Shown in pieces: positions 22,765 to 34,228 of a stretch of DNA of 64,000 nt. A model generated the notes under the pieces. That model was given only the letters and a program-made list of their open reading frames with translations, did no database searches and was not told the DNA's origin. Positions within the stretch are counted from its first letter, which is position 1. Each line of letters opens with the position of its first letter. This DNA is from Eucommia ulmoides. Taxonomy: Eukaryota > Streptophyta > Magnoliopsida > Garryales > Eucommiaceae. The stretch spans positions 35,043,534 to 35,107,533 of the forward strand of contig CM028330.1 of the NCBI GenBank assembly GCA_016647705.1, in the 5' to 3' direction. The translations under genes were made by a program, and so were the position numbers.

Positions 22765-25700
22765 TGACGCGCCCTAATTTTTCGAAAGAAAAAAAATATG
22801 AAATATTAATAGTGTAAAAGAGAATAGATTTTTAAAGCATCGATTTTCTCAAAAAAATAGGTAAGCCATTTTAGAAATAATGAGTTGCCACCTAACATGG
22901 GTTTTAAATGGTGTGCTAGGTCACCGAATTTTTAGATTTTTTTTAAAGGGCATAAGTAAAGATTGATTCCAAAAAAATACGGTTAAACCAAAGATTCATT
23001 TAAGAGTTCGGGAGTAGGTAATGCTTAAGGAAGGTGTTAGACACCCCAAGACGCCCGTCCAAAAAGGGTACCTTATATCCAATTAAGTCCAATTAATTTT
23101 GTCTGAACGTTTTATTTTATTTTGAAATCCTTTCCTTATGAAATATTTTTGGCATTTTCAAAAATAAAACGAGACAAGTTTTTTGTATGTTTGGGAATGT
23201 TTCTTTAGTATGATCTCTTATCGAATACTAAGGATTTGGTAAGGATGATACTCAGGGAGTAGTTTTATGTATATTTCCAAGAGATTTCTTTGATTTAAAT
23301 GGGCAAACTAAAATATGTGAAAAAGTATGAAGGTATGAATGTGAATGCAAATGATAATATTAAATTAAAGTAATATGAACTTTTATTCAATGCGAAAGTA
23401 TATGTAATGACCTAAAAATGGCTTATATGATTTTATGCAAGAATAATTCTAATTTAAATGTGTCAATGCAAATGGTATGAATACGAGAATAAATTAGGAA
23501 AATTACATGAATTAATGTGATTATATGTGACAATGATTTAATTATCTAATATATATGAAAAATGCAAATGGTGTACGTGTCGTAAGTAAATGAGAAAAAG
23601 TGGCATGGATTATGAAATCTAAAAGAACCTATATGTGATTAAATATAAAAAAAAAATATAAGTGGTGATAGTGTCATAAACATGCCATCTAAATGATAAC
23701 AAGAAATGAATATGGATTATGAAATCTAAAAGAACTTATATATATAATGAAATGTAAAAAATATGTTAGTAGTGAAAGTGTCTTAAACATGCCGTCTAAA
23801 TGATGCAAATGATGTCTATTTTAAGTTTGACCAAATAATTCAAGAAAATCTTGATTTGAAATTCCCTCAAATTCTATGGAGATGAGAATCGAGGGAAAAT
23901 CGTGAAAACAAAGTTTGTCAAAATTAATCTTTCCAAAACTTAAGCGTATTGAATCCAAGGTTTTGATGAACAATTAAGTATTGATGTTTTTGGTGAAACT
24001 AATGATTTTATCAAATGTTTCAGATTTATAAGTTCCACACATGTGATTAAGAAGAAGATCTCATGAAGAAAATATAAAGGGTGTTAGATGGACGCAATGA
24101 AGATCTTAATTTAAGATATTGAAGACCTTGAAGAAAAATAGCTAAATACAACTCTCTACTTATATACACTTAATGAAACCTGAATTAGAATCACACACGA
24201 CACTTTAAATGAGTTATTTTTATGTGTGTCTTGATATGAAATGATAGAGTTTATGATCTTAATTTAAGATATTAAATGTGCTCCTTATGTGAAATGAATT
24301 TGATAATTGACCTAAATAGAAGACATGTTTTAAAGTATAAAAAGTAAAGTAATCTGATCAAATCGATCAACTGGATTAAATGGTGAATTTAAAAACTGAA
24401 ATGAGGTGCTACTGATCCAGTCGGTCAATTGAATTAAAGAGGTCGGTCAACAGTTTGAAACAGTGGTTGAATTGACGAAGGAAGTGAACACACTGATTCA
24501 ATCGGTCAACCGAATGAAATGGGTTAGTCAACCGTTTGAGTCAGTAAGTAAATTGAAGAGAAATTGAAATAGCCTAAACTAATCAGTTAACCAATTGGAG
24601 GCAGTCGATTAATTGACTAGGCTAAAAGGAAATGGTAGGATTCAGTTCTGGACAGGTTAGTCAATCGACCTGTGGGGCTCGGTCAACCGACCTGTGGGGC
24701 TCGGTCAACCGACTGAGACAGTTGGGAAATCGAGAGATTTTGTCTCTTGGTCAAAATCTATCCCTTTTTTTTGGATTCTAAGGGAAATATTTGGGAGATT
24801 TGAACCTAATTGAGATATTATCTACCTATTCTATTATCCTTATTGATTTGGTCCACATACTCATAGATTCTCTTAATTTAAATGAATTAATACTTTCTAT
24901 TTGTATGATTTTAAACTGAGAATAGTTTTGTGGACTTATTTGAGAGAATTGAAATTTATTTTTAAGTGAAATACTTCAAAATTGAAAGCGTATCATATAT
25001 GGGGTCTAAGAGTGTCTTTTAGAGGCATATCTTTGAAAAACTAGTCGTTAGAGGGCCTAATATTTGTCTATTGATATAAACCTGTGGGAATTGAGATCAA
25101 CACATCAAGAACAATCAGTTCAAGCTTTCTAAGAGTTATATTTATGCTAAGATTTTTGTGAGAGATTTATTCTACGTTTTTTTTATCTAAAGCGCTTGTG
25201 ATTTGGCGTCACCAACTTGTATTCTATTGCGATTCTATTATTATCTTCGGTGTTTCCCGGTAAGATCTTACCAAACTTTGTTATTCACTTTGAAGTTATA
25301 TTTTATTGATTGCTTGGTATAAGATTGTTTAGAAAATTATTTTAAACTTAAAAGCCAAAAAATCTATTTCAAATTATTTATTTGATTATCTGATTATGTG
25401 CTTTAAATTGTGTTACCCATTTTATTAATTAATCAGATTTTATTTGCTTCACATTGTATCTATCATGTAGTAATTATTTGAGATATTAATCGAGTATATT
25501 ATATTGAGGTTGTAGAAGCTCCTTCAGGGAAGAAACGTATATTTTTTGTATTTGTGAGTTTAAGTGGATTAGACACGTTTAGGACAGTGTCTAGTTAGGG
25601 TAGTTAGGTTTCGATATTTTTTATGTGAAAAAGATTAGGGTTTGATATTTGTTCTACAAAAAGGTTAGGTTATTTTTTTCCCTTGAAAAGAATTAAGTTT

Positions 25701-27394
25701 TGATTCTCCCTGTAATAGACTTGAGTGATTGTAAAAGTTCTTCCTAAACCTGAGAAAAATGATAAGTGTAAAAGTGTAAGGGAGTGGTAGGTTTGATCTT
25801 TAGCATGTTAAAAATATTAGGTTTTGATTCTTCCTATAATAAAATTAGGTTAGTCTTAAGTCTAATAAAAAGATAAGGTTCTTCCTGACCTTGTGAAAAA
25901 TAATTGCAAAGGTTGATTTTGAGCCTGTGAAAAAAATCGAGATTATAAGGGTTTTGGTTCCTACCTGAGAAAAGAATCAAGGATTTAGTGGATTGTGAAT
26001 CTCCGTAAAGCTTGTGGGACTGGATGTAGGTAAGAGTATTTTACCAAATCAGGATATATCATTGTGTGCTACATTAATTATTTCATATATTGTGTTTGAG
26101 TGTGCATTTAGAAGTAAACACATTTCTATTGTGTAACAAGATAATAATTTATTTAGAAAAATTGATTATTTGTGTTTAAATGAATTAATTTTTTAATTTT
26201 AGTAACTACCCAATTTCCCCCCCTTGGGTAGTTCTTTGGGCCAACAAGGAGGAATCCCACAAAAAAATTTACTGAGGGAAGAGATTTCTTAAAACCGAAT
26301 GTTTCTAAATTCCACTCTACTTGGAGAACTGAAATGAGGTCATGGAAAACTCTTCCACGATTTATCGAATGGTCGAATTCATCCTAAGGTTTGTAAGGAT
26401 TAATTCTTACAAACTAAGGTTTTATTTTTTTTGTCTTTTAGGGTTCTTATCAGAAATAAAAGAAAATAAAAAAATAAAAATAAAAGGAAAGGAAAAAAAA
26501 CAGAAATATAAACATCATTCACCTAATGCTCAGGAACTAAGTTTAAGCATGTGAAATCTACCCCGCCATTTTCATCGAATCATCGGACAACTTATTTTTC
26601 AGTTTTTGTTTTTACATGAATTACAATAAATAAAAAAGAATTCAAAAAAAAAAAAAAAAAGCGAGATATGGGTGTCCTCATCTAACGCTTAAAGGTTCAG
26701 ATTGAGAATAAAAAACCTTATCCCTGCATTTTCATTGAGTCATTGGACAATTACAAAAGAAAAGAAACTTGCATAAATTTAAATTGCAAGAAACAAAAAA
26801 AATAATGAAAAAAAAAAATAAAAATCAGAAAACATACCTGTTTTGGCTAAGATTTCCGATGCTCGGGTTTTTTCTCTCTCGCAGATGGCTTCCCGAAAGG
26901 GGTCTTGTTAAAAATCACTCTCTAAGAGATATTTTTCTCCCAATTCTGAATGCATAAACTAAGAGGAAGAGGGTCCTTTTTATAGAAAAAGATCAGGCAT
27001 GAAAAACATGTAGGAAACCCTAAAAACTAGGTCTGGCCACCTAAAACCTAGTCCAAGTTGGACAGGAAAAGGGAAAAATTAAAAAATAGTCAAAATGAAG
27101 GTTCCAAACAGTAGGGCGCGTGAAATCGCGCACTCTCCTGTCGCTACCGCAGCCGCCTACCACGTGGCAGCCGCTTGCAGTCCAATATTTGACAGCCCAC
27201 AGGCGGTGGGCCTCCCCTAAGGCCCATTTTCTTTTTTCTTTTTCTCCCTTTCCCCATTTCCTTATTTTCTATTTTATTTTCTCTTCTTTTATTTTCTATT
27301 TCTTTTTTTCTTTCCTGAAAATGAAACAAAAATAATTTTAAAGAGTCAAAATTAAATTAAAATTTTGTGGGACGGTTAAAATGCCGTATCTACA
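22765..27394 (-). repeat. Element A, 3' LTR (left), with nested copia LTR
   Basis: Edges are TGACGCGCCC (left) and ATGCCGTATCTACA (right), matching the right-hand LTR at 36794-40859. Orientation is minus, since the purine tract and primer site lie on the - strand. The 4.6-kb length includes a 2.3-kb copia solo LTR at 23947-26246. The right part has pyrimidine-rich and A-rich low-complexity DNA. A probable - strand TATA motif lies near 26975-26990 (CTATAAAAAGG on -). Confidence 0.85.
23947..26246 (+). mobile_element. Copia (SIRE-like) solo LTR inside the element A LTR
   Basis: Aligning the two element A LTRs shows 2.3 kb of extra DNA here. It starts TATTGAATCCAAGG (TG end mutated to TA) and ends with a C-rich run and CTTGGGTAGTTCTTTGGGCCAACA, a form typical of long SIRE/Maximus-type copia LTRs. 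Flanking pentamers AAGCG and AGGAG each differ by one base from AGGCG of the unoccupied site in the other LTR. No internal region is left, so it is a solo LTR. It contains repeated GGTCAACCG words and a 22-bp tandem unit at 24666-24713. Confidence 0.75.
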
Positions 27395-29180
27395 GCTATC
27401 CCTCTTTATCATACGAGTTTCACTTGTTTGACCAAGACAAGAGATCACATCATTTTGAACTCCCCATTTTTTGGATATTTTTTAGCATTTTTCAACAACA
27501 GAACAAATTAAAAAATTACTCACGACGATACTCTTGACGAACCAGTATCCGTTTAGGGTAATGAAAAAAATGACTCATAACGATACTCATGACGAGCAAG
27601 TGTCTATTTAAAGGATCATTAATAGTAATAAAAAATAACTCATGACAAACACATGTTAGTTTAGAGGATTACTAAGAGTAATGAAAAAATGACTCATGAT
27701 GAACACATGTCCGTTTAGTAGATCATTTATATTAATGAAAAATGGCTCATGATGATACTCATGACAAACATGTGTCCGTTTAGAGAATCATTTAGAGTGA
27801 TAGAAAATTACTCATGATGATACTCATAACGAACAAGTGCCTGTTTAGATAATCGTTTAGATTAATGAAAAATGACACATCACTATACTCATGACAAATA
27901 GGTGTCTGTTTAGATGATCATTTAGAGTAATGAAAATGACACTCATACCCTAATTCTCTTGGTTGGGGGGACAAAAAAAAGTCTAGAGGTATAAAATATG
28001 TCCAGCTTGTGGTTGAGCAAAAATGAGAGATCAAAGATATAAAATGTGCCCCAGCTTATCGCTACGATTGTCTCTCAGATGACAGAACCTTTATAAGTTG
28101 CCTATGTACTTTAGAATTATGCCGAGAATTAGGTTTAGCGTAGTTCACTAGACGCCCCTTTCAAGGCAAAACACATACCTGGATGCTCATTTAGAGCTTC
28201 TTAATTTTCAACAACAAGAGTTTCTGACTAAGTAGGCAGGAAGCTGAGAGGACCTAATTATAAGGAAATCCATGCTTCTGGCCTTTTTGAGATCCCTGCA
28301 AGTGGACATGATAACACTTCCAAAATAAGATCTTAGTTTGAAAAAATTAGTCACCTTTTATGACTTGCATTCACGTTTTTCCCTTTCGGCCGTAATCGCT
28401 AGACTAATGCCTCTTGGATCGGAGCGGTATCGTGAGATTCTTCCATCTCATCCTTCTTTCACTTCTAGAGATTCACCTTATAGTAGTTTTCTCTGGGTTA
28501 TTGGCGGGGTCCGACATCAAACGATTTCCCCATCAACTTTATTTTTTACACTTGCTGATTCTCATATCCTTATTTCTACCAGTCGCCTTCAGTATTAGGG
28601 GGATTATGTACTCCTTCTTGCTTCGTATTTTTTAAATCCGATAAAACTGATTTAGCCAAAATAAAGAAAAATTTACAAAATCTTACTAAAAAAAGTGCCT
28701 TTATCACTAGATATGATTGTTGCGAGATTCAAAGCTGAATTGTTTGACAAGTATGATTTCAATGCCAATCTGAGCCATACCCAATGTTCTTTTTCACAGA
28801 TTCAAAATCCTTCCAAATCCATTAAGTTTTGAACACGGAGATCTTTACGGTCAATGAAAGTCAACCTTAGTGGTATTCCGGGAAAAAGACCCCTAGGCGA
28901 TCTACCTATCCATTTTTTTTATATTTTTTTTCTTGCTATGGTCCCTACATTCTTTTTGTGACACTCTTTCGAGTTTTCACCATATTTGGGTTGCACTTAT
29001 TTTATTTTTCTCTTTTTCCCTTGTTGTCTAGTGGTTTAGAGTCTTTACAGAAAACAAATATCTTTATTAGGTAAAAGACTTCTTTACAGAATCTGAGTTC
29101 AGACGTTCAAGAAATACATTGCCATCTATTTTCTGGAGAATCAACGTTCCACTGCTCAAAACTTTGTGAACAACAAAAGA
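27395..29180 (-). other. Element A 3' untranslated interior with tandem repeats
   Basis: This is the region between the end of integrase (on -) and the 3' LTR. The - strand purine tract AAAGAGGGATAGC abuts the LTR at 27395-27407. Degenerate tandem repeats occupy 27512-27940. The rest contains no recognised gene. In plant Tat-type elements this region is known to be variable and rich in tandem repeats. Confidence 0.65.
27512..27940. repeat. Degenerate ~60-75 bp tandem repeats in the element A 3' region
   Basis: About seven units share the words ACTCATGACGA/GATACTCATGAC, GTGTCCGTTTAGA and ATCATTTAGAGTAATGAAAA. Copies vary in length because the GATACTCATGAC sub-block is present or absent. They sit between pol and the 3' LTR. 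Confidence 0.85.
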
Positions 29181-29186
29181 ACCTTC

Positions 29187-29960
29187 TCAGTTTAGGGCGA
29201 ACTTGCCCTTGGCTTCATGTTGGAAATGAAAGATTTTCTTCAATATTAACTCACCGACCCTGAAGACTCTGGGGCATGCCTGCTTATCATGAGATCTAGT
29301 AATTCTTTGTCTATAACATTGTCCGTGGCATATCGGTATCAGCCGCTTCTCTTCGATTATGCAAAGTTGGTACAACCTCTACTATACTCATTTAGTTTTA
29401 TCAAGCTCAACCACCATGAGCACTCGTTGAGATAGAATTTTCATCTCAGCCAATATCACGACTTCCATGCAATAGACCAGAGAGTAGAAGGTTGCCCCTA
29501 TCGAGGTTCGGACTGAAGTTTGAAAAGCCATCAAAGCATACGGCAGCATATCATCCCATTCTTTATAGTTATCAATTATATTCCAGAGGAATTTCTTTAT
29601 ATTTTTATTAGCAGATTCCACTGCTTCTTTCATCTTTGGATAGTAAGGCGCCACGTTTTTGTGCTCGATCTTGAACTGCTAATAGATTTCTTATATTTAT
29701 GAGCCCTTCAGGTTTTTGGTGTTGTTGGTAATCAGTGCTTGCGGCAAACTGTATCCTGACACGATGTTTTCTTTGATGAACAGGACTATTGTCCTTCGAG
29801 TCATTTGGGCCAGGGAAACAGCCTCCACCCACTTGGTAAAGTAATTAATCACCACCAGGATGAAGCGGTGACCACTCAATGCCTTAGGGGTGACTTCTCC
29901 AATGACGTCCATACCCCACATTGAGAAGAGCCATGGGACTGCCAAGCAAAGAAGTTGCAA
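29187..29960 (-). pseudogene. Element A integrase core and C-terminal region
   Basis: The - strand text includes MWGMDVIGEV, GHRFILVVINYFTKWVEA and LITNNTKNL, the core of a Ty3/gypsy integrase. Its first catalytic Asp lies in MDVIG, and the second region is altered from ITDN to ITNN. Downstream text (ALMAFQTSVRTSIGATFYSLVY) matches the C-terminal part. Frames change at about 29610 and 29700, so it is inactive. Integrase joins element DNA to the host genome. Confidence 0.8.
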
Positions 29961-30008
29961 AAGTACGACATGGATTTGGTCGCTGCAAATCTGACACCTA
30001 TGGCATTT

Positions 30009-30197
30009 TTAAATAAACTGCACACAATCATTTTCCATTACCAACCAGAAATGTCCGGTCCTCAGGATCTTCTTTGTGAGCTTGAAGCTACTCATGTGAA
30101 GTTTACATATGCCATGATGGACTTCTTTCATCAACTGGATGGTCTCTTCAACTCTAACACATCTCAATAGACCCATGTCAGGGGAGTGCTTATACAA
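30009..30197 (-). pseudogene. Element A integrase zinc-binding (H2C2) domain
   Basis: The text LLRCVRVEETIQLMKEVHHG followed by KILRTGHFWLVMENDC fits the H2C2 N-terminal domain of gypsy integrase. The His pair is partly kept (VHHG...H). The final cysteines are lost after the stop at 30009. It lies in order between RNase H and the integrase core. Confidence 0.75.
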
Positions 30198-30383
30198 AGT
30201 CTTCCCACGTAGAAAGAATTGGCTTGCTGATCTTCGAAGAGTCCTCTGATCAACACTTGATGCTCCATCTGGATACTCTTAACTTTTCAGAAAGTTATTT
30301 ATATCATGGTACCATGGGTCTTTGGAAGGTTTAGCTTTGAGCTAGCAACAGTGGGTCGGTTGACGCTGAACTCAAATTGCTAC

Positions 30384-30830
30384 CTAAATGATATCATCAT
30401 CCTTCTGGATGATAGAGATCATAGATTCCAAGGTAGCTAAGGCATCGATAGAGTCATTTTTGAGCCTCAGTAGGCTTTCAAATTTAATCATCATAAATTT
30501 CTCGCATAACTCTAGGAGGTTATTATTATAGGCCACCAAAGTCGGATCTCTCGTGGCATACTTATCCGTCACCTGATTAATTATTAGCTTAGAATCCCCG
30601 AACAATACCAAATCTATGATTTTCATGTTAATGGCCAATTGGAGTCCTAAAATACACGCTTCATACTCAGCTTGGTTATTGGTGGTCTGGAACTTTAACT
30701 TGGAAGCCACCGGATAATACTACTTGCTTGAAGAAACAAGACCAACTCTGATTCTAGCTCCTTGAGAGTTCATGACTCCATCAAAATACATCTTCAAAAT
30801 TGACTTCTCTTCTTCTTCCTCTATCGCATA
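30384..30830 (-). pseudogene. Element A archaeal-type RNase H domain
   Basis: The text FDGVMNSQGARIRVGLV (other frame, about 30740-30800) and then NNQAEYEACILGLQLA, LVLFGDSKLIINQV matches the extra RNase H carried by plant Tat-lineage elements (pattern FDGA...NNEAEYEALLxGL...DSxLvvxQv). The catalytic acidic positions D, E and D are visible. The domain normally degrades RNA in RNA-DNA hybrids during reverse transcription. The frame is interrupted near 30710. Confidence 0.8.
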
Positions 30831-30888
30831 GATCGACTCGTTAAGAAATAACATTTCAAGGGACTGGTAATCCATTTTGGTTGGACAA

Positions 30889-31539
30889 CTAGCCAATTAA
30901 TTCTCTATCATCTGACCATTTACCCTCAATATTTTTTAAACCAAAAGGCATCTCCCTATAGCAAAAGACTCCCCATGGTGTGGTAAAGGCTGTCTTTTCC
31001 CGATTCTCCTCATTCATCAAAATCTGATTATAGCCGGAGAATCCATCGATGAAAGAATATAGCTTTCGCCTCACGGTATTGTTGATGATGATATGAATGT
31101 TTGACAACAAAAAATGATCTTTTGGACTTGCCCAGTTAAGATAACGATAATCCATGCAGACTCTGATTTTTCCTAAGGACTTTGGTACTTGAACTAAATT
31201 AGAGAGCCATTTTATGTGGTTACAGATTTTGATGATTTGGGCATTGAACTGCTTCACGATTTCCTCCTTAACCTCGAGGCTGACAGTAAACCTCAACTTT
31301 CTCAACATTTGCTTAACTGGTACACTCCCAGGCTTTAGTGGTAGCTTAAAGGTCACGATACTTTTTTCCAACCCTACCATGTTGTTGTAGGACCAGGCAA
31401 AGATATCTCCGTAGGAAACCAAGAGCGTCATCAATTCTTTCTTCTCTAGAGCAGTGAGGGATGATCCAATATTTACTTCCTTCAACTCTTCCGGGGTCCC
31501 CAAGTTTATCAACTCAAACTCGTTGGCACTAGGAATCAA
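30889..31539 (-). pseudogene. Element A reverse transcriptase, truncated before the YxDD box
   Basis: A 216-codon open frame on - contains the Ty3/gypsy RT fingers and palm: DIFAWSYNNMVGL upstream, KIRVCMDYRYLN, FIDGFSGYNQI with the first catalytic Asp, FTTPWGVFCYREMPFGLKN. It stops shortly after FGLKN. The segment that should carry YxDD, the thumb and the RT-linked RNase H is missing, because the archaeal-type RNase H begins within about 150 bases. The RT therefore cannot work. Confidence 0.85.
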
Positions 31540-32079
31540 CTTGTTCTCAAATTCCGCAAAAGATTTTTGGATCTCACCATCATATGGATAACTCTTTTGT
31601 TTCCACTCCTATTAGATTATGGTTCGGTTCTGCATTGAAATCATACTCATCACACTCTGGCTTAGTTATATCACTGCATCATATACCAGTAATTTAGGCA
31701 GCTTAAAAAAGTAAAATTCCAATATTTAAACCATATATTGAATAAAACAGAATTGCATTCATTAAATTTAAAAATCATTACAAAAAAAATCCTTTTTCAT
31801 CTAGAAGGCTAGCTGAATGAAAAGGGTAAGTAAAGAAAAATTTCCCAATTTTACCGAAACACCTGACGAACTGGGGGGGAACAAGAATCCCAATTTTGTA
31901 GTTTTTGCCCCTTGCTTTGAATACCAGACCCATGACTTGGCCCTGACTTATTTCCCAAGATTACATTCACAGCTTCTTCGATCAACACTTGCTGAGGGTA
32001 CGGCTCGAATTCTATAGCCCTCTTCTCCCTGTTGTTAGTTTCTATTAGATAGAGAAGGTGACCCAGATATGTGGAATTT
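31540..32079 (-). other. Element A pol spacer, decayed
   Basis: This stretch lies between the G-patch-like segment and the RT frame. Only stop-broken text is seen; no named domain can be supported. The open frame on the other strand at 31817-32017 is taken as chance. Confidence 0.4.
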
Positions 32080-32304
32080 CTATCTGCTGGCTGTTGGAGA
32101 ATCTGTCCCTCTTCTTTTGAAAGAATTTCGCCTGTTTTCTCTTGTTAGATCGTATCCCAATCCGAATCTCCCCCTCTTTTCCTTGACTTCTATCAACTCT
32201 ATTATTCCATCCAGGTTCTTACCCAATCCTCTGCTGGGAATGTAGCCCAATGACTTCATTTCTTTGGAAGTGAAGACTATGAAGCGAGACAATGATAGCA
32301 CCAA
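32080..32304 (-). pseudogene. G-patch-like domain in element A pol
   Basis: The - strand text has MKSLGYIPSRGLGKNLDGI followed by KRGRFGLGYD. This fits the glycine-rich G-patch pattern (hydrophobic-GYxxGxGLGKxxxGI...) seen between protease and RT in some plant Ty3/gypsy polyproteins. G-patches bind nucleic acid or partner proteins; the role in plant elements is not established. The open stretch is 74 codons. Confidence 0.65.
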
Positions 32305-32313
32305 CTCGTATCC

Positions 32314-32923
32314 TCATTCATTCACAAAAGTAGTGTTTACGACGTCAAACACGTGATAGGAGGACTTGTTCTTCTCTTTTTCTTTCTCCTCATCTATTAC
32401 CAAGACATATTGAATTATCGTTTGACAGAAAGGTGAGACATCCGAATAAGCTTTAATCATATGCAACGTGTCATCAACGATAAACTTGATCTTCTGATAT
32501 AGTGACGAAGGTACTGCACTGGCATTATGGATCCACAGCCTTCCCAAAAATAGATTATACGAAGCTGGTATGTTGAGCACTTGGAATTTTACATTGAATT
32601 GGATTAGGACAATTTTAATTAGTGGGTCAATCTCTCTAACGCTATCTCTCCTGACCCATCGAATGCCCTAATAATCATTTTGACGGTCGAATCAGTGAAA
32701 AATCAATCCCCATTTCTTCTAGTGTTGACAAAGGACAAATATTCAGTGTTGATCCATTGTCAATTAGCACCCTAGCTATGAACATCCCACGGCTCTTGAC
32801 TGCAATATTCAGGGATTTGTTGTGACCTGTTCCACTTTCGTTAATCTCGTCGTCGGTGAAAGTGATGGTGTTAGATCCTAGGACTTGCTCGACCAAAGTG
32901 ACAATTTTTTTCGAAGGGATCAT
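32314..32923 (-). pseudogene. Element A aspartic protease
   Basis: The - strand text shows ARVLIDNGSTLNICPLSTLEEMG, where the catalytic DTGS-type loop has become DNGS. Downstream, YNLFLGRLWIHNASAVPSSL matches the second protease lobe (YNxxLGRpWIHxxxAVpSSLHQ). The two pieces are in different frames. Protease would cut the Gag-Pol polyprotein. Confidence 0.8.
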
Positions 32924-33261
32924 TCTTGCAAGTGAGCTTCATTTAAGACTTTCAACAATGCTTGTCTGCGTACTTCCGAGGATAGGAGTTGTGAGAGCAT
33001 CGGGATTTGCACCGACGCTTTACTGAATTGCTCCACTATCTTGTATTCTGAATTCTTAATCGCCTTTAATAAGTCCTGAGCCTCATGTTCTGATACCTAC
33101 ATTTTTAGAACTCCTCTTGATTCTCTCACAGGAACCATGATCAAATCCTACGGCGTGTACACCCTCCCAGATCGAGTGACTTCGTCGATTTCTTCTGTTG
33201 CGATTAGCAATTCCTCTCCTTCTCCAGTTTTTGTAACGATCTCGTAGTTCCACGGGACCAT
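32924..33261 (-). other. Element A gag-protease junction, decayed
   Basis: This is minus-strand polyprotein text with several stops between gag and protease. It is cut at 33262 by a solo LTR. No domain is recognised. Confidence 0.4.
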
Positions 33262-34228
33262 TCTAATACCTCAAAAATTTATATTTTTGAAAATATTATT
33301 TTATATAATTTTAATATTTTGGGGGTTATTTTATATATTATTTAGATTTAGGGTGTAAATTAATATTTGATAATTCTTGAGGTTAAAAGTATAACTATTC
33401 GGTTTAATATTATTATTATATAATATATGGGGGTGTTAGTATAATTTGGATAAAAAAAAATCTTAATTAATTCCTTGTCATGTATACGTGGAATACATGC
33501 AAAAGGGAATGAACTTGAATAATGCCTTGTCATCATATGTAATAACGAAAACAAAGAGATAATTAAAGAAGTTAGGTCCCACCTCTATTAATATATATTT
33601 ATATATATATATAAACGCTTATGTGTGTGTCTTTGTAATTTTTGAGTTGGAATTGGAGACGAACAAGCAAGAAGAAATAAAAGTGGGGAAGAAGGAAATA
33701 AAAGAAATTGATAGGAAAATAAATAATTTTATCTCAAGATGATTATAATCAGGTAGAATTCTTAATCTCTTTAATATTTTTATTTAGACTTTCCATTTAT
33801 TGTGTTGTTCATACTACAGTTATTATTTAATTATAATTGTTAATTTGCATAAAATATTTACAATATATTTTATGTGAAAAGTTTATGAAATACATGCTTA
33901 TATGTAATTTGTGGACTGGTTGGATACACGTATTTAAGGGGTTAAATTGTTTTACTAGGTTTTAGCTCACAACCCCCACAGTATTTAGTGTAGGGCCGAT
34001 GAAAATTGAGCTATGCTGAAAATTATGTTTGAATTTATATTTAATTTGTAATAATTGTATTTATTATTCACTATTGTAAAAATTACTCAATTAATTGATA
34101 ATTATAATTATCACTGTAGTTTGTAAAATTTTTAGATTTTTATAAAATAAAATATTAGTTATTCAGTTTTGGTATTAATTCTCCATGGGAGAAACCAAGT
34201 GACAGCCCTGAAAAATCGAGTAGTCACA
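33262..34228 (+). mobile_element. B-family solo LTR inserted in element A
   Basis: Its left end (TCTAATACCTCAAAAATTTATA) and right end (CTCCATGGGAGAAACCAAGTGA and GTAGTCACA) match the element B LTRs, as does the interior (TTTGAAAATATTATTTTATATAA). No internal region is attached, so it is a solo LTR. Ends are approximate because both terminal dinucleotides have changed, and no clean target duplication was found. It splits the gag-pol of element A. Confidence 0.75.
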
